Shown: piece after piece, positions 56,860 to 64,000 of the stretch
Layout of the letters: every line of letters starts with the position of its first letter
How positions within the stretch are numbered: the stretch's first letter is position 1
Origin: Pseudonocardia sp. CNS-004
GTDB taxonomy: Bacteria > Actinomycetota > Actinomycetes > Mycobacteriales > Pseudonocardiaceae
Assembly: GCA_001942185.1 (NCBI GenBank)
Contig: MKJV01000099.1
Coordinates: 1-64,000, forward strand
Length of the DNA stretch: 64,000 bases
Reading direction: 5' to 3'
Made by a program: the position numbers and the translations under genes
The notes under the pieces: generated by a model
The model's input: the letters and a program-made list of their open reading frames with translations, nothing else
The model's database searches: none
What the model was told of the DNA's origin: nothing

Positions 56860-57108
56860 GTGACGAACGATGAACGGGAGCATCCCGCCGTGCACCCGAA
56901 GCACATGGCCCACGACCGCTTCGGCAAGGGAGCGTTGCTCGCCGCCCACGGCATCACCGAAGGGCTGGCCGAGGCCGGTGCGGACGACGACGGCGCGGTC
57001 GTGCTGCGTACCGATGGCAAGCGGCACAACTTCGCGCAGCTCGAGGCGCTCATCGACGATGCACTCGCCGATGAGGAGGACGCGCGCACGCGCGAGACCG
57101 GCCAGTGA
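56860..57108 (+). CDS. small hypothetical protein
   Basis: 82 residues, hydrophilic: KHMAHDRFGKGALLAAHGIT then EGLAEAGADDDGAVVLRTDG and KRHNFAQLEALIDDALADEE. Helical ends around a short beta hairpin are likely. GTG 56860 has GGGAGG 8 bp upstream; upstream ATG 56791 lacks one. I do not recognise the family. Confidence 0.6.
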   Translation: MTNDEREHPAVHPKHMAHDRFGKGALLAAHGITEGLAEAGADDDGAVVLRTDGKRHNFAQLEALIDDALADEEDARTRETGQ

Positions 57109-57247
57109 TCGCTGCGAGTCGCACACCACCGCAGCCACCACCGCAGCCACCACCGCCACAGCGTGCTGGTGATCACGGGGCCCGCCTCGACCGGACGCAC
57201 GATCATTCTCGACGCCGGCCCGCACACGCGTGGTCGGCGAGCGTCGT

Positions 57248-57501
57248 TCAGGCCTTCCTCGCCCGGCTCGGCGCGCCCCGGGGCGGCTCGCCCGGCATCT
57301 TCGGGTAGACCGGCGGCCACGGCGCGTCCAGCAGCCCGTCGGCGAGGTCTCGCCGAACCGAGCGACCTGCCCGGTTCGTGCACCACCGCGAGTCCGAGCT
57401 CAGCAGCGGTGCGCCCCAGCCGGGCCACACCAGATACGCCGGGTTCCAGTACGAGGGCCGGGCCCGCGTCCACCGCCGGTACGGGGGCGGAGAGGAGACA
57501 T
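57248..57501 (-). CDS. small hypothetical protein, frame broken near 5' end
   Basis: About 85 residues when one C is added to the run near 57485, giving MSPLRPPYRRWTRARPSYWN then PAYLVWPGWGAPLLSSDSRW and CTNRAGRSVRRDLADGLLDA and PWPPVYPKMPGEPP. It is rich in Trp, Tyr and Pro with ordinary composition, unlike shadow frames. AGGA lies 7 bp before ATG 57501. Its start abuts the operator-like repeats of the divergent GntR gene. No family recognised. Confidence 0.55.
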
Positions 57502-57503
57502 GA

Positions 57504-57532
57504 TTGGATCCTAGCCTGCTAATCTTGTATCC
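57504..57532. promoter_or_regulatory. direct-repeat operator at the GntR promoter
   Basis: TTGGATCC (57504-57511) and TTGTATCC (57525-57532) are 21 bp apart. The same pair with the same spacing occurs upstream of the Rieske operon at 61105-61133, and the 10-mer GATTGGATCC is shared exactly. The repeats sit in the gap between the leftward small gene (start 57501) and the GntR gene (start 57576). They are probably binding sites of that GntR protein. Confidence 0.6.
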
Positions 57533-57575
57533 AGTAGGGACGCTTGCCTCTTTCCATTTCGCGAAGGGTCAGATC

Positions 57576-58280
57576 ATGGGTGCCGATCCGCCGTCCCGGG
57601 AGTCGAGCGCTCTCGTCGACGACACCGCTGCCGCGATCCGCGCGCGGATCATGTCCGGGGAGATCCCGATCGGAGCACAGCTGCGTCAGGCGGATCTGGC
57701 CGCGACGCTCGGGGTCAGCCGCACCCCCATCCGCGAGGCGCTGCGCCAACTGCAGGCGGGCGGTCTGATCGAGGTGCTGCCCCGACGCGGTGCGGTGGTC
57801 AGGGTGCCGGCGCCCTGGGAGGTCCGTGAGGCCTACGAGGTCCGCGCCGAGCTGGAGGGCCTGGCCTGCGAGCGGGCCGTCGACCAGATCACCCCCGAGC
57901 AGCTCGACGAGCTGCGCAGCACCAACGACGTCCTGCGTGAGGGCCCACGCGCGGCGCAGCCGGGCGAACCCGCATCTCCGATCACCGAGGCCAACGACCG
58001 GTTCCACACGCTCATCCACGAGATCGCCGGGAACGAGCGGCTTGCCCGGACCATTCGCGACATCAACGATGCGTTCCCGCGCAACGTCTCCGCGCTTGTC
58101 CTGCAGGACAACCCGCGGTTGCGCGCCAACAACCTCGCCCAGCACGAGCGGATCATCGAGGCGCTCGCGACGGGCGAGGTCGAGCAGGTCCGCCGCGACA
58201 TGCGCGACCACGTGATCGCCGCGGGTGAGGCGCTCGCCCGCTGGTACGAGCGGCGCTCCCAGACCGTGTTCCGGGGCTGA
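57576..58280 (+). CDS. GntR-family (FCD) transcriptional regulator
   Basis: 234 residues. Winged helix-turn-helix: IRARIMSGEIPIGAQLRQ, LAATLGVSRTPIREALRQLQ, RRGAVVRVP. The C-terminal FCD helical domain has the metal/ligand-type residues in EVRAELEGLACERAV, NDRFHTLIHEIAGNERL and MRDHVIAAGEAL. ATG 57576 has GAAGGG 7 bp upstream. The longer frame from 57504 would run through the operator repeats and is rejected. Convergent with the ligase/oxygenase operon, which carries the same repeats in its promoter. Confidence 0.88.
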   Translation: MGADPPSRESSALVDDTAAAIRARIMSGEIPIGAQLRQADLAATLGVSRTPIREALRQLQAGGLIEVLPRRGAVVRVPAPWEVREAYEVRAELEGLACERAVDQITPEQLDELRSTNDVLREGPRAAQPGEPASPITEANDRFHTLIHEIAGNERLARTIRDINDAFPRNVSALVLQDNPRLRANNLAQHERIIEALATGEVEQVRRDMRDHVIAAGEALARWYERRSQTVFRG

Positions 58281-58303
58281 CGCCTCCGTTCCGCGCAGGC
58301 CTC

Positions 58304-59772
58304 TCACAGCAGGCCGAAGTACTCGCGCTGTTCCCAGTCGGAGACGTGGGCGAGGTAGCGGTCGAACTCGGACCGTTTGATCGCGCTGAACCAGGCGACG
58401 ACCTCGCTGCTCCAGGCCCGTTCGAACACCGGGTCGGCGGCCAGTGCGTCCAGGGCCTCGCAGAGCGAGCGGGGCAGCAGTGCCACCGGGGCGGAGTACG
58501 GGGCGTCCAGCGGCTCGCCGGGATCGGTCGCGCCCGCGAGCCCGTCCCGGCCGGCCACCACCTGTGCCGCGATGTACAGGTACGGGTTCGCGGCCGGCTC
58601 CCCGGCCCGGTTCTCCACCCGCGCTCCCCCACCGTCACGGGCGGGGCAGACCCGGATCATCGCGGCCCGGTTGTCCACGCCCCACCCCACCCGGTCCGGC
58701 GCCAGCGAATGCGGCAGGTAGCGCTTGTAGCCGTTCACCGTCGGTGTGGAGAAGACCGCGCCGGCGGCCGCGTGGGCCAGTAGCCCGCCGAGCCAGTGGC
58801 GGCCCGTCGGGGACAGGACGTCGTCCGCAGCGTCCATGGCCGCCCGCCCGGTGCCGTCGCGCAACGACTGGTGCAGGTGCCACCCCGTGCTCGCCGACGT
58901 GCTTCCCGCGGGGCGGCACATGAACGTGGCCTGCAACCCCGCCCGCCGGCACAGCTGCCGGATCGCCGCGCGAGCCAGCACGACGTCGTCGGCGGCCCGG
59001 GCCGCGTCCCGCGCCGACAGGGTGATCTCGAACTGGCTCGGCCCGAACTCCAGCTCCACGACCGCACCGGCAGGTCCAGGTCGGTCAGCCCGCGGTGCAG
59101 AACGCGCACCAGGTCGTCGTGGCGGTCGAGCCCCTCCTCGTGCAGCAGCTGCCCACCGTCACCGAGCGGGACCGGGACGCCGTCGGGGCCGGGCTCGCCG
59201 AACACGTGGAACTCCAGCTCCACACCCACGGTCAGCTCGAACCCGAGCGCGGCGAGCCTACCCAGCTCCCCACGCAGCAGGCTGCGGGTGCAGAACGGCA
59301 CCGGCCGCCCGTCCGGGAAGAACACGTCCGACAGCAGCCAGCCGGTGTCGCGGGCCCACGGGAGCACCCGGAACGTCGTGGGGTCCGGCACCAGCACGAC
59401 GTCGCCGATCCCGGCGAAGCCCTCGACGCCCAGGCCGGTGTCGACCGCGAACACCGGTGCGACGGTGCGGCCCGCGGTGTCCTTGAGCAGCAGCGACGAC
59501 GGCACCGTGATCCCCGAACCGAGCGCGGCGGGCAACGCCTCCCGGGTCACCGTCTTGCCGTGCACCACCCCGTGCTGGTCGGCGAACCCGACCCGCACGC
59601 GCTCGAGACCCAGCTCGTCGACCACCCGGCGCAGCTGCGCCGCCGCCGCGTGCTCGGCGTCGCCCCACAGCCCGTGCCGGGCCACGAACCCCTCCCGGTC
59701 CGCGGCCAGCATCGGGCGCACGGCACTACCACCACCGGCCTCGGACACCGGGCGCTCGTCCACGCTACGCAC
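58304..59772 (-). CDS. glutamine-synthetase-family ligase (gamma-glutamyl-amide synthetase-like), frame broken once
   Basis: About 490 residues. The N-terminal beta-grasp part is RVRVGFADQHGVVHGKTVT. The catalytic part carries metal Glu residues in VGVELEFHVFGEPG and MELEFGPSQFEIT (the two joined across a frame change near 59070), the ATP/glutamate site GWHLHQSL, NGYKRYLP, and RVENRAGEPAANPYLYIAAQ. GTG 59772 overlaps the stop of the Rieske gene. In aniline and alkylamine degradation such enzymes couple glutamate to the amine before oxidation. That role is inferred from the neighbour. Confidence 0.82.
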
Positions 59773-61075
59773 CCGGCCCCCACGGCGACCGGCTGCGGCG
59801 CTCCCGTTCCCGGTCCCGCAATGCGTCCTCCCAGCCCTCCGCCGGGGCCAGCGTGTCGACGGCAAGGGGCCCGGTGAGCGCCCGCGCCGCCACATCGTCG
59901 ACCGGGCGGCCCGGCGTCGGGCGGCCCGCCTCGAACGCCTCGATCGCCCGCAGCAGCTGGCGGCGGTACGCGGTGATCGCCCGGTCGGAGACGCCGAGCC
60001 GTTCCACCGCGCGGTCCTGGATCGGACCCATGCTCTCGACGGCCCACTGGTCGTGGACGTTGATGTCCAGCCCCATGCCCGTGTAGGTCAGGTCGCGCTG
60101 TTCGGCGGCGTCGAAACCCCAGTCGTTGCCGCGGTGGCGCAGCGGCCGGTAGTCCGGCAGCGAGACCTCCGACAGCCGCTGCGCCAGCAGCGTCTCCTTG
60201 TCGGTCTCCGCCGCGAAGTCGTAGAAGATCATGTACCAGTAGTGGTGCTCGTCGTCGATCGGCACGTGCCACTGGCAGAACACCCGGTCGTTCCCGAACG
60301 GCACCACGAACGCGTTCGGGAACACCAGGTTCGTGACCCGCACGTGCTTGAGCCGTTCGGTCAGCTCCCGGACCGCGTACACCCGCAGCCCGTGCGCGGC
60401 CTCCTCCACCTCGATGTCGGGCCGGTAGTTGTCCGCGACCAGCTCCGACAGCTTCTTGTCCGTGCCCTCCACGACCTCGCTGAACTGCTGGCCGTACACC
60501 TCACGCGGGTCCTCACCCACGAACCGGTGCAGGAAGGAGACGTGGCTCGGGTCGATCCCGCCCTCGACGCCCTGCAGCCAGTTGCACTCCCACAGCCCCT
60601 TGAACGCGAACGTGTAGGCGTCGGGAGCGGTGAAACAGTCGTAGGCGGGGAACGGGGGTGGTTCGCCCTCGCCGAGGTAGGCGAACACGATCCCGTTGCG
60701 CTCCTCGCAGGGGTAGCTCGGGATCCGCACCCGCGCCGCGAACGTGGAGTGCTCCGGTTCGGCCGGCTGTTCCAGGCAGCGACCGTCGGGCCCGTAGAGC
60801 CAGCCGTGGTAGAGGCAGCGCAGCCCGCCGTCCTCCAGCCGCCCGAACGACAGGTCCACGCCGCGGTGCGCGCAGAACCGACCCACGAGCCCCCAGCCAC
60901 CCTCGCGCCGGAACAGCACCAGGTCCTCACCCAGCAGTCGGACCGCCTTCACCGGCCGGTCCGCCGGCATCTCCGACACGAGCGCAGCAGGCTGCCAGTA
61001 GGCACGCATCAGACGGCCGAGCGGGGTACCCGGCCCCGAACGGGTGGCGCGCTCGTTGTCCGACCGCTTCAGCAT
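59765..61075 (-). CDS. Rieske non-heme iron oxygenase, catalytic (alpha) component
   Basis: An intact 436-residue protein. The Rieske cluster is C-x-H then C-x2-H: RFCAHRGVDLSFG and LRCLYHGW near residues 65-90. The mononuclear iron site is in GGIDPSHVSFLHRF (Asp, two His) near residue 180. The sequence resembles the phthalate dioxygenase-type group that uses a separate reductase; no reductase or ferredoxin gene lies in the window. First gene of the operon, with the ligase gene overlapping its stop by 8 bp. The substrate is probably an amine or aromatic compound. Confidence 0.88.
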   Translation of the reverse strand: MLKRSDNERATRSGPGTPLGRLMRAYWQPAALVSEMPADRPVKAVRLLGEDLVLFRREGGWGLVGRFCAHRGVDLSFGRLEDGGLRCLYHGWLYGPDGRCLEQPAEPEHSTFAARVRIPSYPCEERNGIVFAYLGEGEPPPFPAYDCFTAPDAYTFAFKGLWECNWLQGVEGGIDPSHVSFLHRFVGEDPREVYGQQFSEVVEGTDKKLSELVADNYRPDIEVEEAAHGLRVYAVRELTERLKHVRVTNLVFPNAFVVPFGNDRVFCQWHVPIDDEHHYWYMIFYDFAAETDKETLLAQRLSEVSLPDYRPLRHRGNDWGFDAAEQRDLTYTGMGLDINVHDQWAVESMGPIQDRAVERLGVSDRAITAYRRQLLRAIEAFEAGRPTPGRPVDDVAARALTGPLAVDTLAPAEGWEDALRDRERERRSRSPWGPGA

Positions 61076-61104
61076 GACACCCCACGCATCCTAGGAGGCT
61101 ACGA

Positions 61105-61133
61105 TTGGATCCACGCTAGCAGTCGTTGGGTCC
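61105..61133. promoter_or_regulatory. direct-repeat operator upstream of the Rieske operon
   Basis: TTGGATCC (61105-61112) and TTGGGTCC (61126-61133), 21 bp apart, 30-58 bp upstream of the Rieske start at 61075. They match the pair at 57504-57532 in sequence, spacing and relative orientation. TAGCGT on the minus strand (61119-61114) between the repeats is a candidate -10 box, which a bound regulator would cover. Confidence 0.58.
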
Positions 61134-61187
61134 ATTTGCCAGAGCCTCGAGTCGGCTCCGGGCGGTTGGCCGGGGTACCGAGCTCCC

Positions 61188-62056
61188 TCATGCGGCCACG
61201 AACCCGACGCTCGCACCGAAGGCGTCTGCGGCCGGGACGAAGAATCCCCCGGGCATCTCGCGAGTGCCGACCCCGTTCCCCTCCACGATCTTCCTGGCCA
61301 CGTCGAGGTCCCGCACCGCGACGGACTGCGCGGCGAGGAACGGCAGCGCGGGCACCTGCTCGCCCGGGAACACCTCGGCCAGCGCTGATTCCGCGATGAT
61401 CTCGAGCCGGCCCGCGCGCAACGCCCAGACCCGCTTCGGACCGTCGACTCGCGAACCGGCGGCCAGGATCAGCGAGTACCGCTCCACGTAGGACTCCACC
61501 GCGCCGTCCGGCACGACGAGGAGCACGCTGTGCAGGCCCACCGCACCGTTCGGGTGGTCGAGCAGATGCGGCTGGTGGACGTACTGCGGCGTCAGGTGCT
61601 GGCCCGCCTGGATCCCCACGCCGAGCGCGCTGTCGGCGCCGAGGTACACGCCCCGCGCCGGACGGTCCGCGTGCCGTCCGGGGTCTCCACGTCCCGCTCC
61701 AGTGAGCGCACCCCGGTCGACGGGAATCCCGCGGCACGCCACCGCCGCTCCACCACCTCCGCGTCGCCGGCACCGAAGGTGAGCAGCAGGCCGTGGTGGG
61801 ACGCGGCGAGCTGCTTGACGTGCCACGGATCGGGCGCGTCGTCGTCGACGATGCCCAGCAGTTCGATGAAGGACTCCCCGAACGCGGCGCACCGGTTCGC
61901 GGTGCAGGTGTAGGTCGCGACGGGTCCACCGAGCCCATCGGACAGCCGGTGCGCGGAAGCCGGGCTGAGCGTGAACCCCAGTGCGGCGAACCGATCGGCG
62001 GCCGCGTCGAGGTCGGAGTTGAGCACCACGGTGTGGTCGAGGTAGTCGATGTCCAT
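61188..62056 (-). CDS. VOC/glyoxalase-like domain protein, frame broken once
   Basis: About 289 residues of the larger glyoxalase-like (PF13468-type) group: YLDHTVVLNSDLDAAADRFA at the start with the first metal-type His, FIELLGIVDDD, and after a frame change near 61660 GVYLGADSALGVGIQAG, PNGAVGLHSVLLVVPDGAV and AQSVAVRDLDVARKIVEG. The lactoylglutathione-lyase/dioxygenase superfamily includes many catabolic enzymes. ATG 62056 is divergent from the AsnC-type regulator. It lies 112 bp upstream of the Rieske gene on the same strand. Confidence 0.78.
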
Positions 62057-62141
62057 GCACCCGAGGGTGCGAGAACATCCTGCGTACTCAGCGCACATCG
62101 GGCGGATCACGGCGGAATCCGACACCGAATACGCTCTCCTG

Positions 62142-63119
62142 GTGCTTTCACTCGACGATCTCGACCGGAAGCTGATCCATGCGCTGCACGTCGACGGGCG
62201 CGCCCCGTTCAGTCGGATCGCGGCTGTCCTGGGCACCTCCGACCGCACCATCGCCCGCCGCTACGCCCGAATGCGCGCCACCGGCCACGTCCGGGTCGTC
62301 GCCGTGCCAAACGCGAACCGGCTGGGTCTCACCGAGTGGTTCGTGCGCCTCCGGTGCACACCGGACACCGGGACCCAGGTGGCGGCCGCGCTGGCCCGCC
62401 GCGCGGACACGTCGTGGGTGAGCCTGACCTCGGGCGGCACGGAGATCACCTGCATCGCCCGCACCCGCGGCCGGGACCACACCGACGACCTGCTCCTCCG
62501 CAAGCTGCCCCGGACTCCGCGGCTCATCTCCGTGACCGCGCACTGCATGCTGCGCGCCGTCGCCGGCACGCACGGCTGGCCGGGCCGCACCGCTGCGCTG
62601 ACCGCGGACGAGGTCGCGCGGTTGCGCTGGCACCCACCCGCGGAGGACGGCCCGGCAGAGCCCGACGAGCGGCTGTTGCAGGTGCTCGCCGAGGACGGCC
62701 GCGCCGACCATCCGACCCTCGCCAAGGCCACCGGCTGGTCCGAGTCGACCGTCCGGCGGCGGCTGGATCAGTTGCGCGGCAGCGAGATCCTCTACTTCGA
62801 CGTGGACGTCGACCCCCTGCTGATCGGCTACACGAGCGAGACGATCCTCTGGCTGACCGTCGCACCCGCTCGACTCGGCGCGGTCGCCGAGGCGCTCGCG
62901 ACCCACCAGGAGATCGCCTACGCCGCCGCGACCACGGGCCCGAGCAACGTGGTCGCGTTCGTCGTCTGCCGGGATCACGCGGCCCTGTACGACTACCTGG
63001 CCACCAGACTCGGCACGACGCCCGGGGTGCAGCACGTCGAAACCGCGCCGGTCATCCGCCGGGTCAAGCGGACGTCCGCGCCGCAGCTCGGAGGCGGCTT
63101 CCCGACGTGGGACACATAG
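62142..63119 (+). CDS. Lrp/AsnC-type regulator with two helix-turn-helix domains
   Basis: 325 residues, twice the usual length. It has two AsnC modules: LDRKLIHALHVDGRAPFSRIAAVLG with ligand part TEWFVRLRCTPD, then DERLLQVLAEDGRADHPTLAKATGWSE with SETILWLTVAPARLG. Duplicated AsnC proteins of this kind are known in actinobacteria. GTG 62142 is preferred because ATG 62049 would overlap the divergent VOC gene start and leave no promoter space. It probably controls the VOC gene and perhaps the Rieske operon. Confidence 0.83.
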   Translation: MLSLDDLDRKLIHALHVDGRAPFSRIAAVLGTSDRTIARRYARMRATGHVRVVAVPNANRLGLTEWFVRLRCTPDTGTQVAAALARRADTSWVSLTSGGTEITCIARTRGRDHTDDLLLRKLPRTPRLISVTAHCMLRAVAGTHGWPGRTAALTADEVARLRWHPPAEDGPAEPDERLLQVLAEDGRADHPTLAKATGWSESTVRRRLDQLRGSEILYFDVDVDPLLIGYTSETILWLTVAPARLGAVAEALATHQEIAYAAATTGPSNVVAFVVCRDHAALYDYLATRLGTTPGVQHVETAPVIRRVKRTSAPQLGGGFPTWDT

Positions 63120-63134
63120 CACCCACGGGGCATC

Positions 63135-64000
63135 TCACCGCGACGCCGGCACCGGCGTCGGTGGGACAGCGCTCGTCGCGGGGGCTGCCTGTCGGAGCAG
63201 CAGGAGGGCCTGCTCGGACGGGGATCCGGCGGGCGTCGTGCACACGATCAGCGACTGCCCCGGCGAGCGGGCGATCGCGAGCGTCTGCTGGGTCACCGTC
63301 ACCTCCCCCACGACGGGGTGGTGCAGGTCGTACGAGGCGGCATCGCACGGTGCCACCCGGTGGTCGCGCCACAGCTCGACGAACTCGGGGCTCTTCATCG
63401 TCAGCTCGCCGATCAGCTCGGCGAGCAGCGGGTCCTCGGGGTGGCGGCCGACGGCGATCCGCAGGTTGCCGACGACCGCGCGGACCTTCCGCGTCCAGTC
63501 GTCCCCGTAGAGCTCACGGGAGTGGGGGTCCAGGAACAGCAGCCGGCTCGTGTTCGGGCGGCGGGCCGGGTCCTGCGGGGCCAGCGGGTCCAGGTGCCCG
63601 GCCACCAAGGCGTGCCCGAGCGCGTTCCACGCCAGTACGTCGGTGCGCCGGCCCAGGACGAGCGCGGGCACGTCGTCGACGGCGCGCAGCAGGTCCCGCG
63701 TCTCGTCGGAGAGCCGCTCCGGGCGCGGCCTGCGCACCCGGGGCGCCCTCCGGGACGCGTCGGCGAGCCGTTCGAGGTGCTCGCGCTCGTGCACGTCGAG
63801 CCGCAGGGCGCGGGCGATCGCGTCGAGCACCTCGGCCGACGCCCCGCGGGACAGGCCCTGCTCGAGCCGCGTGTAGTACGAGACGCTGACACCCGCCAGC
63901 TGGGCGAGCTCCTCGCGTCGCAGCCCGGCCACCCGCCGTCGGGGCCCGATGTCGCGCAGGCCGACGTCCCCGGGCCGTAGCTGCGCACGCCGAGCCTGCA
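63135..64000 (-). CDS. XRE/MmyB-type transcriptional regulator, 5' end beyond window
   Basis: The frame runs off the right edge: codons before 63932 read RRAQLRPGDVGLRDIGPRRR, the usual lead-in of the family. The helix-turn-helix is AGLRREELAQLAGVSVSYYTRLEQG, and the MmyB-like domain has VLGRRTDVLAWNALGHALVAG, FVELWRDHRVAPCD and HHPVVGEVTVTQQTL. The third regulator of this type in the window. About 288 codons are present. Confidence 0.88.
   Translation of the reverse strand, partial: QARRAQLRPGDVGLRDIGPRRRVAGLRREELAQLAGVSVSYYTRLEQGLSRGASAEVLDAIARALRLDVHEREHLERLADASRRAPRVRRPRPERLSDETRDLLRAVDDVPALVLGRRTDVLAWNALGHALVAGHLDPLAPQDPARRPNTSRLLFLDPHSRELYGDDWTRKVRAVVGNLRIAVGRHPEDPLLAELIGELTMKSPEFVELWRDHRVAPCDAASYDLHHPVVGEVTVTQQTLAIARSPGQSLIVCTTPAGSPSEQALLLLRQAAPATSAVPPTPVPASR

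Noticed and set aside
1..64000. CRISPR arrays, tRNA or rRNA genes, transposases, integrases
   Set aside because: No spaced repeats, no tRNA T-arm motifs in the gaps, and no transposase or integrase motifs were seen.

Overview
The window comes from a very GC-rich actinomycete. Evidence is the GTG starts, tightly overlapping ATGA/GTGA gene junctions, a DUF222/HNH (13E12-type) endonuclease gene at the left edge, a DUF3159 membrane protein, and the dense mix of GntR, TetR, LacI, PucR and MmyB-type regulators. Gene content suits a Pseudonocardiaceae-like soil organism; that placement is inference. No rRNA, tRNA, CRISPR array, insertion sequence or replication origin was recognised. The main property of the sequence itself is that about 26 otherwise convincing genes are interrupted by frame changes, almost all equivalent to loss of one base. 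This looks like residual sequencing or assembly error rather than decay, so these genes are annotated as single CDSs with the approximate break positions given.

Left part (1-14.8 kb): end of an HNH endonuclease gene; a GntR/UTRA regulator divergent from an eight-kilobase operon encoding a methylthioribose-1-phosphate isomerase homologue, a complete ribose-type ABC importer, a methylthioribose kinase homologue, an enolase-superfamily dehydratase and an iron-type alcohol dehydrogenase; then an intact osmoprotectant (OpuB/OpuC-like) ABC operon and a Phd/VapC toxin-antitoxin pair. 14.7-20.1 kb: a DUF480-methyltransferase fusion, an SGNH hydrolase, a divergent SecY paralogue and an orphan siderophore-type binding lipoprotein.

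Middle (20-45 kb): a mannoside-utilisation locus (GH38 glycosidase plus CUT1 ABC importer on one strand; ManA-like isomerase, ROK kinase and LacI regulator on the other); a run of regulators, short-chain dehydrogenases and hydrolases; small stress-type proteins beside a ThDP-dependent oxidase and a phosphoribosyltransferase; a PucR regulator with two small proteins and an alpha/beta-fold protein lacking its nucleophile; an OmpA-like lipoprotein; a pyruvyltransferase-family gene; and a cluster of gene remnants at 43.8-45.1 kb.

Right part (45-64 kb): a phosphotransferase, DinB and cupin proteins, a TetR/aldo-keto reductase pair, a cytochrome b-molybdopterin oxidoreductase, a hydroxyquinol dioxygenase/maleylacetate reductase pair, a TetR/FAD-monooxygenase/MFS efflux unit, and a catabolic operon of a glutamine-synthetase-like ligase and a Rieske oxygenase. 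A nearby FCD-type GntR regulator shares with this operon a pair of operator-like direct repeats at identical 21-bp spacing. The window ends inside an MmyB-type regulator gene.
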